A stretch of DNA of 64,000 nucleotides from Tubulanus polymorphus (lineage: Eukaryota > Nemertea > Palaeonemertea > Tubulaniformes > Tubulanidae), in NCBI RefSeq assembly GCF_964204645.1, contig NC_134033.1, positions 2,913,631 through 2,977,630 of the forward strand, given 5' to 3'. Under the pieces are notes generated by a model. It made no database searches and was not told the origin of the DNA. It saw only the letters and a program-made list of their open reading frames with translations. Below are positions 49,213 to 59,950 of this stretch, in pieces. Each line of letters starts with the position of its first letter. Position 1 is the first letter of the stretch. The position numbers and the translations under genes were made by a program.

Positions 49213-50228
49213 CACTTAGTTCGGTCTGCGCATTGTCTCACGGTTGGAGGATCTTTTTCCAAATCGAAGTTAGCGTTAATTGTGATCTAAACAGCTAGTA
49301 ACAGACCGTGTCAATTAAGACCGTATCTAATTAACTCTCTTTAAATCGCAATCACAATTCGCATACGTTTATTTACATATATTCAAATTTTATATCGATT
49401 TTTTTCTCTGCAGATTACTGCATGGCGAATAAGTCATACATACCGATGCCGCGACCGGTTCGAGTATGCATGCGTGCGTCCGCCTACGCGGTCAGCTTGA
49501 TAGTTGTATTGAAGATACTGGCCTACGTCGCCCTCATCGTCGCCGCGCTTAAACGCAGGCTCGTACTGAAATTCATCTTACGCAACACGTTCGGTCAACT
49601 TCTCCACGATTCGATTCTGGTGACGATCATGCTAGCGAACGCCGTCTACACCAAGAATCGAGTGCCCTACGAGTTCAGCTGGATGTACCTGTTTTTCACG
49701 CCGGTTTTTCTCAGCAACGTCTGCGCGTTTTTTCAAATATTTCCCTCGTTCGGTTTCTACTTCATGAGCTTGCAAAAAATGTTGCAAGCTCTGGCGAGGT
49801 TTTCCTTCATATTCACGGTGGTTTTCATGATCTACTGCACGTGTCTATCGTCGTTGCTGGTGAACGCGAACGTCTGCGGATGGTCCAGCTGGAAAGTGAT
49901 CTACGGCACGTTTCTGAGCATGATTAACATGGCGGACTACGCGCAAATATCGTCGGATCGCCACAAGTTGGTGTTGTTCCAGATTTACCATATGGAAATG
50001 GTTTTCATCGTGGCCATCGTGATGTTGAACTTTCTGATAGCGATTATGACCGGCGTGCACTCGAAACACGACGAGCTGAAGGAGACGATTTCGACGGTGA
50101 CGCGCATGCGCCTGAATACGATGGCGCTCGTGCACGTGGTACAGTGGCGGCGTATGCTGCGTATGAAACCGTTGAACCTCGGTCTCGGCGATATACGAGT
50201 TGTCGTCAACGCGGCGGACGAAATGTGA
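45641..50228 (+). CDS. TRP-like cation channel with ankyrin repeats, two exons
   Basis: Exons 45641-46502 and 49414-50228 join in phase 1 (ACAG/GTAAAC donor, TTTTTTTCTCTGCAG acceptor), giving 558 residues; the joined frame reads D-Y-C-M-A. Exon 1 has at least two ankyrin-like units (NPLFLACIFCSADVVWYLI; LEFAARVGTFGLFSVIL) and ends with a first membrane helix (FRLCIFMLFMLM). Exon 2 supplies helices near AVSLIVVLKILAYVALIVAA, LVTIMLANAVY, LFFTPVFLSNVCAFF and FIFTVVFMIYCTCL, a pore-loop-like segment (SSWKVIYGTFLSMINMADY) and a last helix (MLNFLIAIMTGV) typical of TRP S6. It is short for a TRP channel, with few ankyrin repeats, so sub-family is not assigned. Coding sequence is clearly GC-richer than the receptors. 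AATAAA lies at 50470-50475. The intron hosts the minus-strand GPCR. Confidence 0.75.
46503..47450. other. First part of the TRP-like intron
   Basis: No gene is recognised. AT-rich sequence with an A9 run near 46636 and an ACACAC stretch near 47030. The 71-residue minus-strand ORF at 47194-47409 is not recognised. Confidence 0.35.
47474..47596 (+). mobile_element. LINE reverse-transcriptase fragment
   Basis: A short open stretch reads PIVFMDYEIAFDKLLHQR, then LLNKLLGKS, which is the conserved motif A region (F-x-D-Y-x-x-A-F-D) of non-LTR retrotransposon reverse transcriptases, before a stop at 47594. Nothing of the rest of the element is visible, so this is a dead relic inside the TRP-like intron. 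Confidence 0.6.
47640..47905 (-). other. 3' flank of the nested GPCR, shared with receptor spacers
   Basis: It matches parts of 22705-23020 and 34130-34390. A minus-strand AATAAA (TTTATT at 47655-47660) lies about 246 nt after the GPCR stop and could be its poly(A) signal. Confidence 0.5.
47906..48991 (-). CDS. Rhodopsin-type peptide GPCR, intronless, nested in the TRP-like intron
   Basis: A single ORF of 361 residues from ATG (48989-48991) to TAG. Seven hydrophobic helices are visible: TM1 (ASVLGMILNSVSILVF), TM2 (IIILAWFDLLFVFSVFLLY), TM3 ending in NFERLLVVASPLYF, TM4 (AISSAVCFWPYYFPL), TM5 (FMTVLLPFITLIVINL), TM6 (LIIVAIFFICEIPASLD) and TM7 (SSANFFVYC) followed by a helix-8-like FRKTVKQIL. 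The N terminus has an N-glycosylation site (NST). DRY is replaced by FER and CWxP by CEIP, patterns seen in invertebrate FMRFamide / myosuppressin-type receptor relatives. The ligand is unknown. It is opposite in strand to its host gene, and the shared AT microsatellite upstream (49145-49210) could separate their regulation. Confidence 0.85.
   Translation of the reverse strand: MNSTTITTTTLKPCHPSLLPAERWDHVFSYKIYLYGYLPASVLGMILNSVSILVFRKIGRDTYQTIIILAWFDLLFVFSVFLLYPLRILIIHFQQSDFVLGRFDDWFFGHEIIIWVLPLFHTFQMAKNWAVVVINFERLLVVASPLYFKRFWNKKQIICLSVLNAISSAVCFWPYYFPLSLPGRSTQRCYERVYTMGAFGASTIPTPFVYLLDNARRDVINSYMFMTVLLPFITLIVINLTLFGIMISRKLNRKKQFHADAAAPGGKSTELKILKVVLIIVAIFFICEIPASLDRLLYFFKTHFGLLHGLSVDELMVMRKAGILLSVLDSSANFFVYCATNGAFRKTVKQILLINYLFDSK
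48992..49110. repeat. Direct repeat upstream of the GPCR
   Basis: The phrase GCTTCTATAACCTGTNATCAGTGACTC-like occurs at about 48997-49024 and again at about 49074-49101, separated by a TATATA-rich stretch. It lies in the presumed promoter of the minus-strand GPCR. Confidence 0.55.
49145..49210. repeat. (AT)33 microsatellite
   Basis: Uninterrupted AT dinucleotides, 66 bp, in the TRP-like intron upstream of the nested GPCR. ORFs across it (poly Tyr-Ile) are artefacts. Confidence 0.97.
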
Positions 50229-50469
50229 TTCGTCTAGAAACCGGTGACAAACACTAGATGGCGCGACTAACAGTCGGTTTTGCGACATTCCACATTCAAA
50301 CACATTTAGAAATTTTAATACATTTAAAACCCCAAATTTCCAATTGGCAAAATCACTTTGAAACGGTGTAGATATTTATAGATCGCTGATGTTGTATGTT
50401 AGTAGGTCGTACGTTTGTATAACCTTGTAAATAACCTTGTTATGTTTAAAAGTCTTTACTTTTCTCCTT

Positions 50470-50475
50470 AATAAA
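50470..50475 (+). promoter_or_regulatory. Poly(A) signal of the TRP-like gene
   Basis: AATAAA lies 242 nt after the stop codon at 50226-50228, followed by a T-rich stretch. It is the nearest canonical signal. Confidence 0.5.
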
Positions 50476-50569
50476 CGATTGTAAACAAAATTGTTGGCCA
50501 AGAAACCACCAACCGACATCCACATGACCCGTATTTTCCTGTTCCAAATCATACAGTCGGCTCTAAGCC

Positions 50570-50650
50570 ATCAGTCTGGTTGGCGGCCGTGAAGGTTCCA
50601 AGCTGTGTGGGGTTAGAATCCCGATACTGCGCGGATGTTGTCAGTTTAGA
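50570..50650 (+). mobile_element. Possible tRNA-derived SINE remnant
   Basis: A B-box-like GGTTAGAATCC (50611-50621) is preceded at tRNA-like spacing by a weak A-box-like CTGGTTGGCGG. The body is short and no ends were found. Confidence 0.3.
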
Positions 50651-50689
50651 TGGAAATAAATGTTCATTGCGTTCAAAAATTTGCTTTAT

Positions 50690-51193
50690 GTTTTACCCGA
50701 AGGCAATTAAAAGTTTAAACGGGAACTTATTCTAATTTCAGTTTCCCCTACGCAAGTTTTGCTAAACGTGATACACGTATTAATTGTAACGCATCAAGTG
50801 AGAAATTCACAATTTTTAAGATATTTTCCAAATCATCACAAATATTGTTATGGAATTTTCATCTCTCATCCAAATAATGGTTTTAGTTAGTCTCAGACAA
50901 TAGAGCGGGTTACAACAAATACATGTAGTTTGTAAGATCTAATATGCAAAGTCAAGTTGTTTATATACTGATAAAACGTAAGACTCTTCTTTACTCTTGG
51001 AAATAAACACTTCGGACACAATAATTAGAATCATTACATCCAATGATGCCAGTCAAATTTCTATGGTTTAGCTTAAATTCAAACGCAAATCACTTCGAGT
51101 TTGCTATAACGAGGGTCCATCTGTTTAGAACTAGGATTAAACCTAACCTAACCTCAGTTTCCTAAAGAGAAACAATTTAAAATCTCTAATCAC
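50690..51193 (+). repeat. Spacer block A before R4 (longest version)
   Basis: Homologous to 5370-5905 over its whole length and to 23830-24225 over its right part. It is the only intact junction between this block and the TRP-like gene. Confidence 0.6.
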
Positions 51194-51863
51194 CGGTTTA
51201 TGTGAGCAGTTATTAGATCACCATTCAGCTAACAGGAGTCCTCTATCAGACCAGGTTGGTTTAGTCAGTACACACTTGATGCAATCAGGTCCTGATGAAG
51301 TGAGGAAGTTCTGGAATCTGGAAACTGTATTAATTTGTCGGTTTAGTCAACGCGCATTGGCAGCAATCAGATCCTGCACAGGACGGTCGTCTCTGAAAAA
51401 GCAACCAAAGTTTAATTAGACTCGAATCAGCTTGAATCCGACCTAAGTTAAGTTTTACATTTAGATTTGAAGTTAAATTGTCTGCTCACCAATTCATGTG
51501 TGGAACTGCATGGATTATTTCGATCTGTTGTCGTTTCATTGGGAGATGTGACACTCAAGCTACAGCACTTATATCTGTCCGGTCTTGTTGGTTTAGTCAG
51601 CAAACATTGACAGCAATCAGATCCTGAGGGAAGAAGAGCTTATCTGAAAAACAGTATTGATCTCAGTGATAATTTTTAATTTGCCTCGATACATGCACAT
51701 TGTTATCTGTTATAGCCAGTATTAAAAACCTACAAATCTACTCACCACCAATTTCTGTGTGAAGCATCATGGATTATCTCAAAAATGTCTGGAGTTCACA
51801 GCGTCGGTTTAGTCAGCCTTGTGGTATTGACAGCAATCAGGTCCTGGGTGAGGAATGGCTGAT
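51194..51863 (-). ncRNA. Candidate three-exon transcript in spacer R3-R4 (minus strand)
   Basis: Modules lie at 51746-51863, 51490-51643 and 51194-51392, with TTTTTCAG acceptors as in the other spacers. Donors are GTGAGTA and GTGAGCA, but the last module ends in GTGATTA, a weakened donor, so the final exon may not be spliced the same way here. Confidence 0.38.
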
Positions 51864-51889
51864 CTGAAAAACAACAATTTCATATTTCA

Positions 51890-52525
51890 GTTTCGACTGC
51901 AAGAATCAATGTTTAAGTTTAGGTTGGATTCCCGAGTGAGATCCCAGAGACAGAGAGTCAACTAGAATAATTTGTCCATGAGATGAAAACTGTCGAAAGC
52001 ATCCCTCGGCAACATCGCAAATTAGTATTTAAATTAGTGGACCTAATAATTGATAAAAAACTTATAGATCTCCCTTTTCACTTACGTAACCTCACGTAAG
52101 GACTGGACATATATGCGCGTGTATAGTGAATTCAACGTATATGTTACGAATAAGTATTCAATTATTTCAAAAACCGAGAACAATAACAGGACACAATATA
52201 AACTAAGTTTGGCATAATATGCGGTTCAATAGACACGAGAACCACTGGCTAGATAATACCGGACCGACCATGTTAATATTTCAACTTCAATTCCCTAACT
52301 GATATATGAAGTAGATATAATATCAGATATTCTCTAACAGTCCTCGTTAAAATGATAGTTCTATGCAGTAATTTAAATCCTTTCAAAATCGAATTAAAAG
52401 AAATATCAATTTGCAACACAATTTATCAATCACATTTCCATTATCGAATTGTCACTCGAATTTTCACAGGAATCAAGCACGAATCTTAGAACTATTTGCA
52501 ATTGATTATTATAAAAGATAAATTA
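51890..52525. repeat. Spacer block C before R4
   Basis: AT-rich sequence homologous to 24950-25560 and 35800-36430. No gene is seen. Confidence 0.55.
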
Positions 52526-52548
52526 AGATGATATAATCGGCAATTTGA

Positions 52549-52594
52549 CCGTTCTAAACGGGTCCGTGTCCGGAACGGGACAAATTTAGAACGG
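52549..52594. repeat. 46-bp inverted-repeat unit before R4
   Basis: CCGTTCTAAA and TTTAGAACGG are perfect 10-bp inverted ends around a GTCCGTGTCCGGAACGGG core. A close copy is at 61280-61325 before R5. Both are followed by the same ATCAGAGTGCGCGAGTC and then the TM3/TM4 relic. Confidence 0.7.
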
Positions 52595-52621
52595 ACCGAA
52601 TCAGAGTGCGCGAGTCAGATT

Positions 52622-52707
52622 CTCGTCGGGGTTATTGTCACTGTTTCCTAACTAAAGATTCCTAACATTTCAGTTTTGATTCTACCGCTGTCATCCCCGT
52701 CTTACTT
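52622..52707 (+). pseudogene. Degraded TM3/TM4 relic upstream of R4
   Basis: It begins with the TM3 start (CTCGTCGGGGTTATTGTCAC, compare exon 3 near 58490-58510), loses the middle by deletion, and resumes at the end of TM4 (TCTACCGCTGTCATCC...TCTTACTT), 531 bp before the R4 ATG. Confidence 0.7.
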
Positions 52708-53237
52708 GGTTGCTATTGTTTCTTCAAAACAATCTGTACCAAACAAGACCTTACTCACCACAATCAGATATCCACGCGCTTCACTTAGCTTCAACTCAGT
52801 TATTATATTGACTGTAGAGTGTGAATTGTCGAAACAGATATTGACGAAGTGTTTTACAGAGACGCAGAATATTTTGAGGTAAAGATAGAAAATGTCATAG
52901 AATATTATCACAAACTGAACGCAGTTCGGGAGCGACAGTAAATATTTTTAGAGAAATAATTGCACATGATTATAAACACGATATATTGAAACACGTCTAA
53001 ATTTAGAAACCGCGGTAATTACAGCGAAACCGAGAACAGATGAAAGTTTCACAAATTCGAGATTTGCGCCAGTTTGATGGGCGGATCTTTTTAACAAAAT
53101 AATTGGACTCGATCAATTCGTCAACTTCTGCCATTTGCGAATTCGTCATTACTTCGCAGCTACTCGTTTGAGAAATGTCGCGCAAACTTAGAAATAGTTA
53201 GAAATGTGTTTGTTTTGAAGCGTGAATTGTGTTCAAT
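52708..53237 (+). promoter_or_regulatory. Conserved 5' flank of R4
   Basis: The same block as before R1, but the palindrome is broken (TTTGCGCCAG at about 53063-53072 instead of CTGGCGCCAG). Confidence 0.4.
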
Positions 53238-56200
53238 ATGCAGCGAATGAAAGCGTTGTTCGTAGTTTTACTGATCGCTTGCGGAGACTGTATATTTACG
53301 CGGGCTGATCGCACAAACTCTGTCGAGGAAGCCGCGTCTGTTACAGTCAGTTCATCTTGTAACAACACTCAATACTCCGTCGATTCTACGTCTGGTTACA
53401 TCGTTTCACCGAACTATCCGTCGTTAGTGCGCGGTGTTGAATGTCGTTGGTTCGTCAACAGCTCTTTACCGGGAAGTTTTCTCGTTCAAGTTTACTACGA
53501 CATCGAGCCGTCGATATTCTGTAACGAAAACTACCTTCTCGTCGGTGAGTCCGACAACAAACTCTGCGCTACCGGTAGAAAACAACTTGATATCCGCAGT
53601 AACGATTTGATTTCGTTGTTGTTTAGGAGTAACGTCGATGGAGCGCGAGGTAGTCGGGTTAATATCATATATCGTTTTGAACAACAAAGTCGCTTTAAAA
53701 TCTTACATACATGTCACAAGCGTGCAGTAAAAGAATTACCAACTCAAACAGGTTATGAATTCATGATTTCTACCCGGCGATGTAAATTGTTGTTAGAATG
53801 GATCGGGATGCCAGACGGGTTTGCGATGAATTTAACGTTCATACCGATGGATTTCAGGTTGAAACCAGGTGAGGATTCAATAAAGACTCGTCCTCAAATT
53901 TACGACGGATGGAACAGCACCAGTGAACCTATAGCTCTTATACGAGAACAAACCGGACATCCACCATCATCGTTTTATACTAAAACTAATAAAGCACGTA
54001 TTGAAATTGAAAGAAGTTGGAAGTCGAAGTTACTCGTGCAAGTTTACAAATTATCAGATTGGAACATCTCTAACCCGTTAATTCAAGTCTATAATAAATC
54101 AGGACTGCTCACTCCAATTGATGGAATACCACATATAGTAACTCAGTCTAAACACTTATACTGCTGGTCTATCACAGTCGATGTTCTGCAGTACGTCGTC
54201 TTCAACTGGACACGTGATCTCGTTTCGTCACCAGGTGTCGTTGGTGTATATAAACAGGAAGGGTTACATATTGTGAGAACTGATATTTTACTCAGTTTTA
54301 ACCATCTTAAATCTCTGAGTGTAAAATCAGACGGATTTCTCGTGATTCTGTGCGTTTTAACGACATCGGATTTTTCAAGTTTGAATTTGAAATTAGAATT
54401 TGAAGTGAAATCAATGACAATATCAGACATCTACGTCAACAAGAAAAGGATATGGGTAAGTTTATAACAGTGATTTGTAGATTAGGTTCGTGTTATAGAA
54501 TCGTTGTAATTATCTATGATTTTTATTGCGATTTTGACCAGTGAAACTTTACCGAGAAACTTGGAATAACAACGTTATGTGTGATCCAAATTTCAATATA
54601 TTCGGACGCACTTGTTGTTTACGCAGAGTAATTATGATGATTTGTGGAGGAATTTAAGTTAAGTTTCGATAGCTACATTTTGAACTATCATCAATATATC
54701 GAGGTCGTACAGAGCTTGAAATTGTTGTATTGTAAACGTTCAATGCTGTAATCAATTCTCTTATACTTCAGCATTCATACACAATTCCAATACCTGTAAT
54801 CAATTCTCTTATATTTCAGAATTCTAACACAAAATCAATATCAGCTAATCGATTGTTCCCGAGATCAAAGAATACATTGTGTCGTGTTACTACATTACAA
54901 CTAAATTGGAAAGTGAACATCTACGAAGAACAGTTGAAACTAACAGTGCTATCAGAAAACTGTGATCGAGCTGGTTTTTATATATTCGATGGTAGTAATT
55001 TCACAGCTAGACGCTATGGTCCGTATTGTCCTGGTTCATACTACGGTCGATCTGTCGTCAGCCTGATTACATCAGGTGGACCGGTTACTGTAGTAGCATA
55101 CGCTTATTACTATAACAATCAGTTAACAGTTGGTAGCTCATATCTTCAATTTGCTCCTACTGATTGTGATGGTTATGTTCTACAGGAAGAAGAACGTCAG
55201 ATCAATATGACGTCACACTGTCTCGTGATTACACCTGGAAATCGACGCCTTCGCTTGAAAAATATTCACATATTATCAGAACACGAATATCAAATTGACC
55301 GATGTTTTCTCAAGATGCCATGGCTATGTGATCAATTTTTGAGTTTGAGTAATCAGTTTCTTAATAACAGTCTCGTATTAAACACTGTAGATTTCACAGT
55401 TAATGAGTTTGTATTCTGGCAGGAACCACTAATAGTTAAACTACGTCGTAAATGTCTAGGAGTGAAAAAAGCGCATAGTTTTGGATTCGCCGGTTCCCGT
55501 CTTCCAGTTACTACTAAAGATAAATGTGGACTCGTGCAGTCACCGAACTACCCGGGTTCGGCAGGAAGTACATCAAAAACTATTTCCTATGAATTTGCAA
55601 ACCCGATACAACAAAATATATTTCAATATTACAGATTTATTGTCAAATTTATTGGATCAGCTTCATGTGAAACAAACAGCAGGTTTGCGAATGATCCAAT
55701 CATTTTGATACAACTAATATATTATAAACCCTTCCTCAATGGGAAATATTTCAAAACTATTAAAACTCAACTGATGATTGGATTAAAATGGAAGGTAAGA
55801 CTAATGTATACAAATAGGAATTAGAATAAGATGGTTTTTGAAGAAGTGATATATTTTCATTCTTCACGAAATAGAATGATGGTTATTACACGTGGACTGA
55901 CGGCAAACCATTGAGCTACGCAGAGTGGTATAAACCTGTTATTAATGAAACGATACCAGAAGTTATTCGAGGATTTATATCTCCGCTAAGAAAACAACCG
56001 ATAAATGACGTCAACATGCCGTGTACGGCGATGATACTGAATAATCCACGAGGATCAGCGAACTGGGTTCGATTCCCGTGTCAAATCGAGGAGACGCACA
56101 CGACATTCATTTGTGAATCTGAGAGAATCGACATCAAAAACAAACATAATTCAACGTTAAACGACGCGAACAATTCAACAAATACAGACTTAAATAAAAC

Positions 56201-59144
56201 CACAGATCAAATTATTCCCGATGTTACTTTAATGAATTCAACCTGTCCAAGAGGTTGGGTAACTATTTCCGGACAATGTTATCAAATATTAACCGACTGG
56301 AAAAACAATGGGGGTTTAAATATTCGGAGTGCTAGAGAAATGTGTCACAGCATCCGCGCCGAAATAGTAAGAATCAACTTAAATATAGAAAGTGATATGA
56401 AAAATTTGATCAACAAATTTCAATATCGCCATCAATATGACGCTATACTGACAATGGACCGCGACGCATTAAAAGTTATCAAACCACTGGTGACCAGAAA
56501 TGAAATTACTTATATTCAATCGGTTAAATGGTTATTGAAACCTTTCGATAAGACAAAAGATAAAGTGCATTCCGTGATGTGTACCTATAATGTAACTGGT
56601 GAAGAGTCAGCTTCTGTAAGCGGTTGTAAATCGTGGCAGTTTGAATGTAACGATCAAAGATGTATCAGCGACCATCGCCTTTGTGATACCAGAAACGACT
56701 GTCAACGCGGTGAAGATGAACTCGATTGTACGGATATCAATTTACACAGTCAGTTCCGCTGTAACGATGGACAGGTTATATCGATTAGCGGTTTCTGTGA
56801 CTTTATGAGAGATTGCGTCGATGGCTCGGATGAGAACTCGTGCTATCATCCACCGTGTTTATCTACGCAATATCGCTGTTCCAATCACCAATGTATCGAT
56901 AGTTATAAACGATGTAACGGACTAACCGACTGTAAAGACGGTTCCGATGAGATCGGATGCACTGGCGAACTTTGTCAGGGGTTCTCGTGCGCGGACGGTG
57001 AATGTATTAGTTCTCAGTTGTATCGGGATGGTGTCGTGGATTGTAGCGGAAGTCTCGAAGAAGACGAATTGGTCACTAATATGACAGTGAGACCCGAGGT
57101 TTTTTGTAATAATGACAATCAATGTTCGACTCGTTTCACAGATCTGTGTAAGGAATCGGATGAGCAAAGATGTTCGTTCAATTCTCCTCGCTGTTATTCC
57201 CGACACGAAAGGTGTATTTTAGAAAGGATGCCGATTGGTTTCCCGGTATGTAGAAATCTTGAACACATACTCGCGTGTAATGACTTCGAATGCGCGGCTG
57301 GTACTGTAAAATGTCCGGCATCTTACTGTATACCGATCAGACACGTTTGTGACGGTCGATCCGATTGTCCTAATTCAGAAGATGAACGAAACTGCGAGAC
57401 TTGGTCGTGTCCGGGAATGTTTAAATGTGGCCAGGAAAACCGATGTATTCCGCAATCTGAAGTTTGCGACGGAGTCGTAAATTGTAAACATAACTCGGAT
57501 GACGAGTCATTCTGTAAGGTCAAGTGTCCTGAGCGTTGTAATTGCCGGGGTCATTTCATCGACTGTGAAAATGCTCTTTTATCAGATATTACTGGTCGTT
57601 TTATAGAATCAACTCGGGTTTTGATTTTGTCGAATAACCGAGTCGTATTTAACGAGTCGACGTTCAACTCTTTCATTTATCTTCGTTTTCTCGATATTTC
57701 GGGCAATAATTTGTCTTACATCGTTCCAAACGCGTTTTCTAATCTAAATAATCTATACGCATTAGACCTTACTCACAACCGCATAACATCATTATCTGCT
57801 AATACATTCGCAGGTTTGATCGGTTTAAAACAACTATTTCTTATCGGAAATCCGCTGCAACATTTAGAAGACGGTAGTTTCCGAGGTCTGACATCACTTA
57901 CTGCTCTCGATCTTCACGGACTTTCTATATCGGTTCTCGGTGAAAATGTATTTAAAGGTTTATCCGCATTACAGTCGTTAAATATCAGCAGTAACAGAAT
58001 ACATTACATTTCGAGATTGGCTTTTTCTGGATTGGTTGGACTTGAAATTCTAGATCTCGTCAAAAATGCCGAAGTGATATTTGTAAAAAGAAACGTTCTT
58101 GTCGATCTTACATCATTGAAATATCTCGCTTCGGATGCTTACAAATTTTGCTGCATGGCGCCGAATGTTGACCGATGTCTTCCCGAAGCTGATCAATTTT
58201 CGACCTGCTCTGACCTGATGGGTAACGCTGTACTGAGAGCCATCATCTGGATGATCGCATCTTTCAGTTTTCTCGCTAACAGTATCGTTATATTATTTCG
58301 CGTTCAAGCTTTACGGATGGAATCCTCCGGAACACGTAACACATCTTCAGATATCATCATCATAAATATTGCCGGTTGTGATTTTCTGATGTCGGTCTAT
58401 TTGTTTTTGATCGCAGGAGCTGACCACGCGTTCAAAGGCGTTTATTATCTGAATTCTGAAACCTGGACGGATAGCTCATTATGTCGTCTCGCCGGGGTTA
58501 TTGTCGCCGTTTCCTGCGAAGGTTCCTTGACTTTTCTCTTAATTCTAACGCGTCAGAGATATTCAAATATCGTCAACCCGTTTTCTAGAAGTCCGATTAT
58601 AACTCCGAAATACGTTATCGGTATTTGCTGCATTTGTTGGCTCGTTATTAGTACAGTTTCTATTCTACCGCTGTCATCGTCGTCTTACTTCGGAGACAAT
58701 TTTTACGGTACAACCGGAGTTTGTTTGCCTATGAATTTACTGACGATCGACGTCAATGGCTGGCACTATTCATTCACTATTTTTGCCTTGTTTAATGCGG
58801 CCATATTGGCTACGATAATGACGACGTACGCCCAGATGTATAGACTCGTATCTGGAAGTAGGTCGGGCTCGGGTAGAGCCGATCCTACCGAACTGGTTTT
58901 AGCTCGAAGGAGTTTAGTAATCAATCTTTGTAATCTATTTTGCTGGCTACCGATAATAATCGTTCAGTTTTGCGCCGTATTTTCGGTCGAGATACCGAAC
59001 CAGGTGGCCGCTTGGCTGGCCGTTCTATTTTTACCGATCAACTCGTCTCTGAATCCGCTTCTTTATACAATACTAACAATCGATATGAAATCTATTCGTG
59101 AACGCAATAAACGACGACTAGGATTGACGACATCCAGTAAATAA
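53238..59144 (+). CDS. Receptor R4: in-frame truncated-lectin variant (GRL101-like)
   Basis: Predicted exons are 53238-54455, 54820-55794 and 55875-59144, phase 0, about 1820 residues. Exon 2 is 369 nt (123 codons) shorter than in R1 and R2: after KTIKTQ it jumps to LMIGLKWK, removing the end of the exon-2 CUB domain and the first half of the C-type lectin domain while keeping the frame. The exon 3 half (YYTWTDGKPLSYAEW...FICE) remains, so the lectin fold cannot be complete. Intron 2 uses a TAG acceptor (GAAATAG) where the others have CAG. A second in-frame acceptor 48 nt upstream (exon start 54772) could add 16 residues. The C-tail (RERNKRRLGLTTSSK) and all downstream sequence differ from R1-R3. 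The 7TM motifs are intact. Confidence 0.8.
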
Positions 59145-59145
59145 A
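59140..59145 (+). promoter_or_regulatory. AATAAA overlapping the R4 stop codon
   Basis: The last codons read AGT AAA TAA A, so a canonical poly(A) signal overlaps the TAA stop. If used, the 3' UTR would be only some 10-30 nt. Whether it is used is unknown. Confidence 0.3.
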
Positions 59146-59890
59146 GAATAGTTTGACAGGAGTCACTTTATAATGTTTGCCTATCTATAAATCGGGTTTG
59201 AACCTCGAAATCCTAAAACTTGGTTTCGAGTTCGTTTGGAGTCACGTGACCGCATCAGATGAACGAATACTATGAGATAAGTTTACAGCAGAGCAAAATT
59301 ACCCCGATTATCATAACTACCGTAAATTTTGGTATTTGTTATATCTAACTCACAACTTGCTGGAATTGGTAGAAATTTTACCGGAGTCGTGTTTTCCGAA
59401 TTACTAACTCGTAAAAACCTTTAAAATTATTTCTAACTGAGAAGGATTAATATTACACTTAATATCTAATACTTTAACATCTATATCCCCAAGATTCTTG
59501 CGTAAATATAAGCGGGTTTGATTGGAGCGAGAGGGAATCATCCGTTTGAAACTAGGATTTAGGGTTTCATGGATATAAAATTCCCCTAATTTGAAGGCGT
59601 TATATTTCTAAATAGTAATCTACGATTCAACCCTCAAACGTTTGAATAATCTATGAATATTCGTCATTTAGTTCCGAAAGAAGAATTGAGTATAACAATG
59701 ATTTGAGTCACTCGATAAAAATAAAACGGAGTAAAAATTCATGTCTCCCGTGAGGACGCTGATAGTTAGATTTATCAATATAACTGTTTCTACCACGAGA
59801 GACGAAGCACCTTATACCAGAAATATAACATCATAATGCATAAACACAGTTGATTGGGGAATATTGAAATATGTTCTTTTTCACTGACCG
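59146..59890. other. Spacer R4-R5, first part
   Basis: No similarity to spacer blocks A-D and no recognised gene; AT-rich sequence. A phrase like GGGTTTGAACCTCGAA at about 59192 resembles a tRNA B box, but no A box is present. Confidence 0.4.
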
Positions 59891-59950
59891 TTTATGAATT
59901 ATAGTTCTTTGATATATTTACGTAAAACCTAATATTTATATTTTAAACAA

